The notes under the pieces were generated by a model. The model saw only the letters and a list, made by a program, of their open reading frames with translations, had not been told where the DNA came from and searched no databases. Position numbers and translations under genes: made by a program. A stretch of DNA of 64,000 bases from contig JANQOW010000029.1 in the NCBI GenBank assembly GCA_028285595.1, forward strand, positions 1 to 64,000, written 5' to 3'. This stretch comes from Hyphomicrobiales bacterium. Lineage in GTDB: Bacteria; Pseudomonadota; Alphaproteobacteria; Rhizobiales; CAJQND01. This document shows positions 43,986 through 52,437 of this stretch, in pieces (within the stretch, counting starts at the first letter, position 1; each line of letters begins with the position of its first letter).

Positions 43986-45169
43986 GCGATGTAAGCGCCA
44001 GATCTGACCCCGACTGCTGGACTACCGCCAAAACCCTGACAGGCATCCGCACCGCCTTCCCTTTTGCCAGCGCACATCATTTCTGGCGTGACACTTCCAT
44101 CGTAGCTGATGGGTGCATTGCAGGTAGCGTTGGATACCACGGGTACGGTGGCGAACTGCAACGTTGCTGAGCCTGAGCCTCCCCGTGAGGGGGGGTGCCA
44201 CCCCGCAACCTTCAATTCTTCGCCGATTATTGGACTTCGTCCAGGAGACAGCAGAGCGATTGGCTTGCCCAACTTGGTTGCGCCGTCCAGTTTGAGTAAC
44301 GCTACGTCGAAGGCATATGTGGCGGGCGACCAACTCGGATGGATATGAACCTCTGAGACATTGATCAGCTCTCCGCCCGATGCATAGCTTAGCGTACCGG
44401 CAACAACGCCAAGCCTATCGGAATTCTTGTTTATGCCAGGACCATCCAGGCAATGCGCAGCCGTCAGAACCCAGTTTTCCCTGACTAGTGCACCATTACA
44501 GAACTGGTTCCGCGTGTTGGCGCGAACCAGCGCGACCTGCCACGGCATTTCTGATATGTGTCCGACCGATTCGAACTCGAGACGCGTGCCGTCGAACCAA
44601 CTATCTGACGAGGGCGTTAGCTGGGGAATTATCACCTTGGTTGGATTCGCTTCCTGCTCGGTTGCCATCTTCTTCAGTTCAGCTGAATTGAGCGTGTTGA
44701 GAACACCGGCGCGCGCCAGGAAATATAGCACAGCGGCCCGATCAAGTTGCGTCTTGCTTTTGTCAGCAAGTTCCGCTGTTACGATCTTGTACTGAAACTC
44801 GCGTTCCTTTGCCGACGCCGCAATTTCGGCGTCGGTTTTCTTTGTCCTTTCATCCAGCTGTTGTTTGAGTCGCTTTTCGCTGAGCCCAATCTCATGCTTA
44901 AGCTGCTCCAGCGTAATTGCATTTTGCGTGGCGTCCTTGCGCGTCCAGCGCTCAGTTATAAAAGTGCCCGTCAGGGTGATTAGACCAGCAAGCGCCATAA
45001 CCAGAGGGGTATTCCAGATAAATTTCCGGCTTTCAAGTTCAAGCTTTTGTTGCTCCAACTCAAGGTCTTGCAGTGACGACCGTTCGCTAAGCAGGCCTTG
45101 CGCAAGCGCTGCACGAACGGATTCAGGGATGGCTTCATTCGACAGAAGACTTGTATCTCTTTTGTTCAT
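43874..45169 (-). CDS. membrane-anchored trypsin-like pseudoprotease
   Basis: 431 residues from ATG 45169. Residues 1-50 are a polar head, 52-73 a membrane helix, about 84-125 a coiled coil, and 126-160 a helical segment (EFQYKIVTAELADKSKTQLD, then AAVLYFLARAGVL) of a type often found before effector domains. Trypsin fold from about 200: H239 (LTAAHC) and D288 (YAFDVALL) are kept, but the GDSGGP nucleophile loop reads GFGGSP (379-384), so the catalytic serine is Gly381. The IVGG activation site is also missing. The C-terminus is nearly identical to that of the intact trypsin next to it. Probably an inactive binding or regulatory partner. Confidence 0.88.
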   Translation of the reverse strand: MNKRDTSLLSNEAIPESVRAALAQGLLSERSSLQDLELEQQKLELESRKFIWNTPLVMALAGLITLTGTFITERWTRKDATQNAITLEQLKHEIGLSEKRLKQQLDERTKKTDAEIAASAKEREFQYKIVTAELADKSKTQLDRAAVLYFLARAGVLNTLNSAELKKMATEQEANPTKVIIPQLTPSSDSWFDGTRLEFESVGHISEMPWQVALVRANTRNQFCNGALVRENWVLTAAHCLDGPGINKNSDRLGVVAGTLSYASGGELINVSEVHIHPSWSPATYAFDVALLKLDGATKLGKPIALLSPGRSPIIGEELKVAGWHPPSRGGSGSATLQFATVPVVSNATCNAPISYDGSVTPEMMCAGKREGGADACQGFGGSPAVGVRSGAYIAQGIVSWGHGCGLPHKYGVYTRVSSVFNWVSETMSAN

Positions 45170-45347
45170 TTCGAATCTTTCCCTGCGCAACCGACCGCGC
45201 CGATGCCAGGGCTGACGCGGTCGGTAACTTGAGCGTCAGTTGGCGCTCATTGTTTCGCTTGCCCACTTGGAAACGGACGAGACGCGCGTGTAGACACCGT
45301 ACTTGAGAGCGAGTGCGCAGCCATGGCCCCAACTCACGATCCCGACA
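44992..45347. repeat. direct repeat copy 2 of the trypsin array
   Basis: Partner of 43630-43985. Similarity continues, more weakly, through the rest of the trypsin domain (to about 45940), showing that the whole protease module was duplicated and then diverged. Confidence 0.8.
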
Positions 45348-46036
45348 AGCTGGGTCGCTGTGTCAACAGGACCTCCGCTGTCGCCCTGACAGGCATCCAC
45401 GCCGCCAGCCTTTTCTCCGGCGCAGAACATAGCGTCGGTGATTGCACCATCATAGCTATCCGGTTTATTGCACGTCTCGTTTGAAACAACGGGAACCATA
45501 GCAAACAATAGTTTCGAAGAACCCGGTCCGCCCATCGACGTCGCGCCCCAGCCGGAAACCCTGACTTCCACATCTTCATCGGTGTTTTCGCCCTGGGGCT
45601 GCAGGGCAATCGGCTTGCCCAATTTGGATGCATCTTTCAGCTTCAGCAACGCCGCATCGAAATCAAACGTGGAGGCGTTCCATTTCGGATGAACGTAAAC
45701 CGATTCTACATCGAGCACTTGCCCGCCGGAGGCGAAAGTGAGCGTGCCGGCTACGACATCGAGCCGGTCAGGATTCTTGTTGATGCCTGGAGCTTCGACG
45801 CAATGGGCTGCTGTTAGCACCCAGTTATCAGCAACCAGTGAGCCGCCGCAGAACTGGCTGCGTGTGCCATTACGCACAAGCGCCACTTGCCACGGTGTGT
45901 CGGAGATGCTTGCCACCGGTTTTCCGCCGACAATTAGCTTATTGACTTTGGTCGGTGTGTCGTCTTGTGCCAAACCGACAGCGGACGACATGAAGGCCAT
46001 CAGGGAGACGAGCAGTAAGGTTTTGATTAATCGCAT
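45236..46036 (-). CDS. secreted trypsin-like serine protease (S1)
   Basis: 266 residues with a signal peptide (1-23, ending VGLAQ). Activation site IVGG (35-38), triad H78 (LTAAHC), D127 (FDFDAALL) and S220 (GDSGGP), plus D214 six residues before the serine, which predicts cleavage after Arg/Lys. Six or more cysteines can pair. It lies 66 bases upstream of the pseudoprotease on the same strand and shares its last 60 residues almost exactly, so they arose by tandem duplication. Confidence 0.95.
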   Translation of the reverse strand: MRLIKTLLLVSLMAFMSSAVGLAQDDTPTKVNKLIVGGKPVASISDTPWQVALVRNGTRSQFCGGSLVADNWVLTAAHCVEAPGINKNPDRLDVVAGTLTFASGGQVLDVESVYVHPKWNASTFDFDAALLKLKDASKLGKPIALQPQGENTDEDVEVRVSGWGATSMGGPGSSKLLFAMVPVVSNETCNKPDSYDGAITDAMFCAGEKAGGVDACQGDSGGPVDTATQLVGIVSWGHGCALALKYGVYTRVSSVSKWASETMSAN

Positions 46037-46105
46037 TGGTTCTACTCCTTGAGTTGCAGTTGAAGGGTCGAATTTTCTTCTGTGCTGCGGACCTGCACTG
46101 CCCGC

Positions 46106-47728
46106 CTATCCTGCTTGCGTCTGCGATTGGGTCAGAGCAATGAGATCGCCGTGGGAAGCCGTGCCTGCCAGAGCCATATCAACGGCCTTTTCTGCGTCCA
46201 CGCAGCCGTGACCAAAATGGATGGAGTGGCCGTCTTCGTATTCGCTTGCCGCGCCGATTTTGCGGGCAGACTCGCGGATGATCAGACGAACTTGTTCGGC
46301 GGTCAGGCTAGGATCGGCGCTAAGAACAAGGGCACATACACCGGCCACCAAAGGGCAGGAGCTCGAAGTTCCGCGAAAGCGGCCATAGTAGTCTTTGTCG
46401 CTGTAGCCGCGGCCGCGTTCGTTGCCCTCGGCATCGGTGTAGGTGCCGGTGACGTCTGCGGTTGTAATTCCCTTCCCGCCAATTCCTGCAGATGGCGCGC
46501 AGACCGCAATCTCGCGTCCAAAGTCCGAATACAAAGCTCGCCGGTCAAGACTGCTCGATGCGGCCACGGCCAGCACATCGGGATGTGTCGCAAAGCCATT
46601 TTTTGACCGCGGCCGATCGTTAATGTTACGGCCTGAATTGCCAGCGGCAAAGACAACGACACAGCCCTTTCCGCCTCGGCCTTCGGTGGCTGCCCTGTGG
46701 ATCGCGCCTGCAATTTCGGACGGCAGGTCATAGACGTCGGCCTGAGCGTTCCAACTGCAGCTAATGACCCACGCACCGTTGTCGGTGGCGTGGTCAAACC
46801 ATTTAACAACATCAGCAGTCGAAAGATGTTCGGTCATCCGCAAGGGCATCAAGCGTGCCTTGGGTGCGGCACCGACGATTTCTCCGCCACCTGCAAGGCC
46901 AGTGGCCACCCCGGCGCACGCCGTACCATGTCCGTCGTTCGGCTCTGGTGCGTGCCGGTCGGGTTCCGGCATGACGTTGGATGTTCGGCGAATGAAATCC
47001 CAGGCATGGACCGCCTTATCCTTAAAGTCCGGGTGGCCTAGATCGACGCCATCATCGATCACGGCGATAACAACGTCCTCCGCGCCAAGACTTCCAAGCT
47101 TCCTCCAGGCTGCAACAATCCTTGCATCGGCACCAGCCTTAAGGGCGCCGCTGCCGCCCGGATTCTCCAGGTGCCACTGTTTGCTCAGTAGGGCATCATC
47201 AGGCAGAATGTTGAGGAGGCGGCGCGGCGTTATCATGTCAGGCTCTGCACGGTCGACGTGATCTTCCTCTTGCAGTTGTGCCGCTATTTCCAAAGCGTCC
47301 TGGCCTGGTGATCGCACCGCATAGGTGCCTTTCGAAAGGGAAACGACTGCCAAACCACGTCTCTCTATCAGGTCGCTCATGGCCTCCTCTGGAGCGCCCT
47401 CGCGCAGCCTCAGATAGATCGTTCCTTCTGGAACAAACGGGACTCCATCCTCCGACGTGTGATAAACTGGAACATGCTCCTGGACATCCATCGACCGACC
47501 CATTCGCGTCGATTCGCGTGCGACTTCGTCCGGCGAAGCCTGAATATCTACCAGCTCGAACCCACCGAGACGCCCGCGTCTCTCGGTCGGCAATCTTCTC
47601 GCCATCGACTCAAGCGCGAAATCTAGATTTCGCCCGCGTCCAGGTGATGGTCTGACGGCAATTTGTGTTGGGCTCTTCTTGAACGTAGCATCAAGTCCGC
47701 CATATTGCAGCGAAATTGAGTCAGACAT
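46106..47728 (-). CDS. subtilisin-like serine protease (S8)
   Basis: 540 residues from ATG 47728. An N-terminal propeptide-like region (to about residue 190) precedes the catalytic domain: Asp in VIAVIDDGVDLGHPDF (near 225), His in NDGHGTACAGVATG (near 267), oxyanion Asn in FAAGNSGRNIND, and Ser in RGTSSSCPLVAGV near 450. All triad residues are present. No signal peptide is visible, so it may be cytoplasmic or exported by another route. It lies upstream of the two trypsins on the same strand (69-base gap), and may act in the same pathway or activate them. Confidence 0.93.
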   Translation of the reverse strand: MSDSISLQYGGLDATFKKSPTQIAVRPSPGRGRNLDFALESMARRLPTERRGRLGGFELVDIQASPDEVARESTRMGRSMDVQEHVPVYHTSEDGVPFVPEGTIYLRLREGAPEEAMSDLIERRGLAVVSLSKGTYAVRSPGQDALEIAAQLQEEDHVDRAEPDMITPRRLLNILPDDALLSKQWHLENPGGSGALKAGADARIVAAWRKLGSLGAEDVVIAVIDDGVDLGHPDFKDKAVHAWDFIRRTSNVMPEPDRHAPEPNDGHGTACAGVATGLAGGGEIVGAAPKARLMPLRMTEHLSTADVVKWFDHATDNGAWVISCSWNAQADVYDLPSEIAGAIHRAATEGRGGKGCVVVFAAGNSGRNINDRPRSKNGFATHPDVLAVAASSSLDRRALYSDFGREIAVCAPSAGIGGKGITTADVTGTYTDAEGNERGRGYSDKDYYGRFRGTSSSCPLVAGVCALVLSADPSLTAEQVRLIIRESARKIGAASEYEDGHSIHFGHGCVDAEKAVDMALAGTASHGDLIALTQSQTQAG

Positions 47729-48494
47729 CACATTTTCCAATCATCTTTAATGCAATTAAATAATTCCAATTTAAAGGCAAAAAAATGTTCGTTATTCTAT
47801 GATTATAAATGGTTTTTTATTTTCACGTTTGCAATAGAATAATCAGATTACAATAAACTAATATACTAAATTTTTTTCGTTTACAACATGAATCTTGAAG
47901 AAATTTATAATATTGTAATAATATTATTCTGCGTCTTTTTAGGATGAAATATTGGCTCCAGCAAAATCACGGAGAGGCTGAAAATGGCACGAAGCCTCCG
48001 GCGGCCTTACGGTAAGCATCGGGAAAACAGCGGAAGTTGCTCAAATGGCGAGTGGTTACCCGGGAGAACATCAGTAGCCCGGGTCGGCTCAACACGCTCG
48101 AACGGCGAATGTTGGCACCTATCGGAAGCTCACCACCTCAAGAGGATGGCCACCCCACCCTCAACATCGGACCTTCAAGCCCCCACCCATGTCCGGTCAG
48201 AAAGTCCGCATAGCCGCCGTCTGATCGCAAAGCATCCCGCACCTGCAGCGAATGGCCGGTTTGAACCGGCCTCGCTCCAACAAGACGAACGGCCTCGACG
48301 TCTGCTCAAAGAAATTCACATGCCCATTACCACCGCAGTCCAAACAAGAGCCCGAGCTCTTGGCAATCTGGCTTGTCGTTACTGTGTTGGTTTCCGCAGT
48401 TTCGAGCTGATGTGCTGATACTTCGCAAATCACCCCCTTTGGTGCTATGCGGCTACTTGGTATCGGCGGACAATTCAGACTGACGGGGATACAA
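47729..48494. other. very AT-rich control region and adjoining 500 bases without a secure gene
   Basis: From about 47745 to 47950 the sequence is dominated by A/T runs (for example TTTTTTTCG near 47870 and TATAATATTGTAATAATATT near 47909), in sharp contrast to its GC-rich surroundings. It lies directly upstream of the subtilisin gene and could bind H-NS-like silencers or hold strong promoters. A plus-strand frame at 47984-48418 has a good GGAGAGG site but an unnatural protein (rich in Arg, Ser, His, Cys), so it is not called. Confidence 0.6.
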
Positions 48495-49202
48495 ATGGCG
48501 AGCAATCTCCCTAGCGAGCGCAAGGTTCGGCCTGCATCGCTTGACATCGATCTCGCCGTTTTTCTGAACGCCCATTGGGTTTACCTGAAAAAATTTGGAA
48601 TAGAGGTGCGCGCCTCATACGATTTCGAGCTGCTCGCATCCATTTGTAGCGACCTGCCGAACAAGGGCATGATCACAAGCATCTTTGACCCGGCATTGTC
48701 TGATGTCATGCCCAATGTGGGGCTATGGCTGGGCGGCTATGACGAGGACGGTAAGCTGGTGCACGTACAGGCGTTGCGATGCGACAACCTAGACTGGTGC
48801 TCGTTGGCGGATTGGTGGCGTGTGAACTTTAAGCGGATTTATCGCTGCCCCATGTCAGCCAACCAGCACGATGTGGCCGACAGGATCTCTGGCAAAGTGG
48901 TTTATCAAGGTGATTTTTGGATAGATCGGTCGATTGCCCGCGCTCAACTTTCTCCTGTGCTTGGCCGGTTGGCCATGGGCATTGTGTTGTCACGGTGGGC
49001 ACCCGATTTCGTATATGGCCTGGTTGTTCAGCGCCTGGCGCGTACGGGTTTTGCCCTAAACGGCGGCTATCGGCAACAGGCCCCCTACGCCATAGATTGG
49101 GGCACGCCTGACGCCCCCTATGAGCGCACCGATTACATCGTCTACAACAGCTACGCTGACCTGGTGGACCTGGTCGCTACACCGCTCGAAGAATTGTTCT
49201 AA
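48495..49202 (+). CDS. conserved-looking protein of unknown function
   Basis: 235 residues from ATG 48495. No domain recognised. It is soluble, with aromatic-rich segments such as VGLWLGGYDEDGKLVHVQAL and PDFVYGLVVQRLARTGFALN, and strand/helix alternation that could suit a GNAT-like fold, but no acetyl-CoA loop is seen. Its end overlaps the convergent gene by 26 bases. It lies in an island of unknown genes after the AT-rich region. Confidence 0.55.
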   Translation: MASNLPSERKVRPASLDIDLAVFLNAHWVYLKKFGIEVRASYDFELLASICSDLPNKGMITSIFDPALSDVMPNVGLWLGGYDEDGKLVHVQALRCDNLDWCSLADWWRVNFKRIYRCPMSANQHDVADRISGKVVYQGDFWIDRSIARAQLSPVLGRLAMGIVLSRWAPDFVYGLVVQRLARTGFALNGGYRQQAPYAIDWGTPDAPYERTDYIVYNSYADLVDLVATPLEELF

Positions 49203-49662
49203 GGGTTGCGACGATTGTGAAGGTCCGTAACCCGTCAGGAAAGCTCGTTGGCAGCGAGAGTCGATCATATATCAGACCGATCGGCTTTCCATTTGGCATC
49301 AACACGCGCGCCTTTATGGATTCCAGCGCCGGCTTCTGAACGTCCGAAATCTCGCTGAAGATACCGGACACAGCATCTCCGTAGCCTCCGTCGTCGTGCC
49401 ACCCGCCACCTTGATAGAAGGTTGAGAAATAGGGACCCAGCACCTTTGCCGTTGCCGACTGGTCCCCAACGTAAATGAATGGAGGGGGGCCCTCACGCCC
49501 GCAATCTCGCATAATTTGCAGGTGAGGCACCAACTTCGCGTAGGGCCCAAACTCAGAATCCGAAAGTCCGCCAAGTTCGATCCAGCAGCTCAGCGCATTC
49601 TCCTGTATCGGACAGTCGATTGCGCTCAGAGCCTTGCGTGATATCGTGGCTTCCCGGCTCAT
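49177..49662 (-). CDS. unknown protein, possibly PAS-like
   Basis: 161 residues. The layout ELGGLSDSEFGPYAKLVPHL, FIYVGDQSATAKVLG and RVLMPNGKPIGLIYDRLSLP faintly resembles single-PAS-domain proteins of alphaproteobacteria that have a VG...A..LG central block. The start overlaps the stop of the upstream gene (ATGA), so the two form an operon. The PAS suggestion is weak. Confidence 0.5.
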   Translation of the reverse strand: MSREATISRKALSAIDCPIQENALSCWIELGGLSDSEFGPYAKLVPHLQIMRDCGREGPPPFIYVGDQSATAKVLGPYFSTFYQGGGWHDDGGYGDAVSGIFSEISDVQKPALESIKARVLMPNGKPIGLIYDRLSLPTSFPDGLRTFTIVATLRTILRAV

Positions 49663-49958
49663 TTCTCTCCTGGTTTCTCAAACGGCACAATTACGCCGTC
49701 ATTTTCGAACTCCGGATTGGGCCTCTGACTGGCCAGCGCCGACCAGGTTCTGGCGAGCCCGAACACCTCACTCAACTTGTCATCGCTCAAGTCGCTCATG
49801 GTGCCATCGTCTCCTAAGCTCTTGAGATGCAGTTTTAGAACCTCGCCAAGGCCCAGCGAGTTTACAATACAGAATATAGCCTCAATTTTTTCTTCTCTTC
49901 CGGGCTCACTTGCTTTGGCAAGTATCGAAATAATTTCTGATGTAATATCTCTAATCAC
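49659..49958 (-). CDS. small helical protein of unknown function
   Basis: 99 residues from GTG 49958, which follows AAGGGGATC; the upstream 12 codons of open frame are less likely. Largely helical and acidic (DITSEIISILAKASEPGREE). It ends in an ATGA overlap with the next gene. No family recognised. Its first codons are markedly A/T-rich. Confidence 0.5.
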   Translation of the reverse strand: MIRDITSEIISILAKASEPGREEKIEAIFCIVNSLGLGEVLKLHLKSLGDDGTMSDLSDDKLSEVFGLARTWSALASQRPNPEFENDGVIVPFEKPGEK

Positions 49959-50098
49959 AATTGATCCCCTTGTATGAAAAAACAATATCAGCAAAGTTCA
50001 CATTGTCAAACCGCACCAACCCAGTTGTGCAAAGCGTCTATCTAGAGCCTAACGTTCATGTGGCACCATCCTCTGAACGGGCAACACGAGCCTCCTGT

Positions 50099-50821
50099 TT
50101 ATTGAGTAAGGAGCCCCGAAGAAGGCCTCTCGCCAGGATTGGAAAACACGCTCTCAACCTGCGCCAACAGATGCTCTGCATTTTTTATGTGGCCGTTCAA
50201 TTGATGGACGGCATCGTCGACACGGCCGGCGGCGCAGAGGTCCAGGATGCGGCGGTGTTGGCGAATGGCTTCGCCAACCCGGGCGGGCGTGCTGGGCATG
50301 AGATGACGCAAGGTACGCAGTTGCAAGGATATCGCGCTATAGGCCTTGATCAGAAAACGGTTCCCCGTAGAGGCGATAAGACCTTCGTGAAACTTCCAAT
50401 CAAGCGCATCGCACTGATCAAGATCACCATCTTCCAGCACCACCGCCGCACGACCCACCAAAGCACCTAGCGCCGCGAGCGGTTCCGGCGAGCCTTCCGC
50501 CAGGGCGAAGCGGAGCGCTCCCGTCTCGAATATGGCGCGTGCCTGGCAAATGTGATGCAAATCAGCCCGCGTCAGGTCAAATACGAAGGTGCCGCTTTGC
50601 GGTTTGATGACCACCAGCCCCTCATTCTGCAATTGCAACAAAGCTTCGCGAACAGGCGTCCGGCTCACCCCCAGATCCTGAGCAAGCTGTTTGTCATGGA
50701 TCCTACCGCCTAGCGGCAGGTCACCGCTGACAATAAGGGCGCGGACATGATCGCAGATCGTTGCGGCTGTGGGCGATGGTTCAGCAGTGGGTGAACGACC
50801 TTGAGGATTGCTATTTGACAC
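50099..50821 (-). CDS. GntR family regulator, FCD (FadR) type
   Basis: 240 residues from GTG 50821 (GGAG upstream). The winged HTH includes GGRIHDKQLAQDLGVSRTPV and the REALLQLQNEGLV helix, followed by an all-helical FCD ligand domain (ARAIFETGALRFAL onward). FCD regulators usually sense organic acids. The gene is divergent from the UGSC operon, and two copies of an ATTGRTATATCAA motif lie between them, so it probably controls both. Confidence 0.9.
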   Translation of the reverse strand: MSNSNPQGRSPTAEPSPTAATICDHVRALIVSGDLPLGGRIHDKQLAQDLGVSRTPVREALLQLQNEGLVVIKPQSGTFVFDLTRADLHHICQARAIFETGALRFALAEGSPEPLAALGALVGRAAVVLEDGDLDQCDALDWKFHEGLIASTGNRFLIKAYSAISLQLRTLRHLMPSTPARVGEAIRQHRRILDLCAAGRVDDAVHQLNGHIKNAEHLLAQVESVFSNPGERPSSGLLTQ

Positions 50822-50847
50822 AGGTGCAGCGTCTCCGCTTCGCTTCG

Positions 50848-50867
50848 ATTGGTATATCAAATATACC
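50848..50867. promoter_or_regulatory. GntR operator half A
   Basis: GGTATA-TCAAA-TATACC inverted repeat at 50851-50867 beginning within the shared motif ATTGGTATATCAA (50848-50860), just upstream of the GntR start. Likely autoregulatory site. Confidence 0.6.
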
Positions 50868-50949
50868 CATAAACGAGCACTGGCGCTAGGTATGTACCGG
50901 TTTTCAGCTAATATTCTTATGTTTTTGGATTATGACTTGAGAGTGAATT

Positions 50950-50969
50950 AAAATTGATATATCAATTTT
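50950..50969. promoter_or_regulatory. GntR operator B, perfect 20-bp palindrome
   Basis: AAAATTGATA followed by TATCAATTTT is a perfect palindrome. It contains ATTGATATATCAA (50953-50965), the same motif as the site 105 bases away, and ends 19 bases before the ATG of the UGSC operon, a position that would block transcription or initiation. Confidence 0.7.
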
Positions 50970-50988
50970 GGCGACCAAGGAGCCCGCC

Positions 50989-52437
50989 ATGTTGACTGAA
51001 CACCTCCCGAAAGACGGATTTGCCGTGTTCGTAAAGGCTGAGTGTGAGACCTGCGCCATGATCGAGCCGGTGCTTGCGGGGCTGCGGGACCGCGATCTGG
51101 ATACCATCATTATCACCCAAGACGATCCGTCGTTTCCGGCAAACATGTCGGCCTTGGACGATCGGGAGCTGGAAGTCTCCTTCCGGTTCGACATCGAAGC
51201 CGTCCCCACACTCATCAAGCTCAAGGATGGCAACGAGGTGGCGCGCACCTATGGCTGGCATCGCTCGGAGTGGGAAGGCCTGACCGAACAGCAGAACCTT
51301 GGCCCGGACCTGCCCGAGCAACGCCCCGGCTGCGGCTCGCGCACGCGTGAGCCCGGAGCTTGGGAAACCCTGGTGTCGCGCTATGGCGATACCGGCATCT
51401 CTTCGCGGGCGATCAATCTTGGGGAATGGGATGACGAGATTGAGAGTTGTTTTGAAAGAGGCTGGTCTGACGGATTGCCGGTTGTTCCGCCAACCGATGC
51501 ACGGATCCTGCGCATGCTGCAAGGCACCGCGCGCTCGCCAGATGAGATCATCGGAGACGTACCGCCCAACCTCACCCCCATCACCGTGGAGAAGGTTGCC
51601 ATCAACGCCGTGATGGCCGGATGCCGGCCGGAATACATGCCCGTCGTGCTGGCCGCCTTGGAGGCTGCACTGATGCCCGAAGCCACCATGCATGGCGTGT
51701 TGTGCACCACCTGCTTCTCCTCGCCGATCCTTGTGGTCAACGGGCCGATCGCAAAGAAGATCGGCATGAACTCGGGCATCAACTGCCTGGGCCAGGGAAA
51801 CCGCGCCAACGCCACCATAGGGCGCGCGTTGCAGCTGATCATCCGAAACGTCGGCGGAGGGCGTCCTGGTGAGCTGGACCGTGCGGTGCTTGGTGGCCCG
51901 GGAAAATACACATTCTGCTTTGCTGAGGATGAAAGCGATCCCACCTGGACACCGCTCAACGTAGCCCGGGGCTTTGCGCCGGAGACCAACACCGTCACCC
52001 TGTTTCAGGGCGACGGCATTCAAGGCTTCATCGATCAGCGCTCAAGAACGCCGGAGGAACTGACCCTCTCTTTGGCGCGATCTCTCATGGCGGTGGGGAA
52101 CTGGAAGCTGTGTGAATTCACCAATGCGATGCTTGTCCTGGTCCCCGAACACTACGCCATCTTTCGGGACGCCGGTTGGGACCGCGACCGGATCTTGGCT
52201 GAGCTGCATTCGGCGCTGCGCCGGCCCGGCTCGGACGTCATACAAGGTGCGCATGGCATCGGCGAGGGTGTCAGCCCATCTCGCCAAGCTGAGATGGTGG
52301 ACAAGTTCTGGCCGGAGGGTCTTATACTTGTTCATGCCGGTGGCCAGGCGGGATTGTTCTCCGCCATTTGCGCTGGGTGGACGGGCGGCCGTTTCCGCCA
52401 TGACTCCATGACCGTGACGAAGGAAATTCAGATATGA
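50989..52437 (+). CDS. thioredoxin-like domain fused to a UGSC-associated large protein
   Basis: 482 residues from ATG 50989 behind AAGGAG. Residues 1-95 look thioredoxin-like with a CETC motif (19-22), a FDIEAVPTLIKLKDGNEVA strand and cis-Pro. The large rest contains GWSDGLPVVPPT, VEKVAINAVMAGCRPEYMPV and NSGINCLGQGNRANATIGRA, blocks I associate with the protein usually found beside UGSC-family genes. Cysteines at GCRP and INCLG are candidates for redox work. It overlaps the next gene by four bases. Enzymatic role unknown. Confidence 0.7.
   Translation: MLTEHLPKDGFAVFVKAECETCAMIEPVLAGLRDRDLDTIIITQDDPSFPANMSALDDRELEVSFRFDIEAVPTLIKLKDGNEVARTYGWHRSEWEGLTEQQNLGPDLPEQRPGCGSRTREPGAWETLVSRYGDTGISSRAINLGEWDDEIESCFERGWSDGLPVVPPTDARILRMLQGTARSPDEIIGDVPPNLTPITVEKVAINAVMAGCRPEYMPVVLAALEAALMPEATMHGVLCTTCFSSPILVVNGPIAKKIGMNSGINCLGQGNRANATIGRALQLIIRNVGGGRPGELDRAVLGGPGKYTFCFAEDESDPTWTPLNVARGFAPETNTVTLFQGDGIQGFIDQRSRTPEELTLSLARSLMAVGNWKLCEFTNAMLVLVPEHYAIFRDAGWDRDRILAELHSALRRPGSDVIQGAHGIGEGVSPSRQAEMVDKFWPEGLILVHAGGQAGLFSAICAGWTGGRFRHDSMTVTKEIQI

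Noticed and set aside
47984..48418. 144-codon frame after the AT-rich region with a good GGAGAGG site
   Set aside because: The product is low in hydrophobic residues and rich in Arg, Ser and His, with no family; a competing minus-strand frame covers part of it. Left as unassigned.
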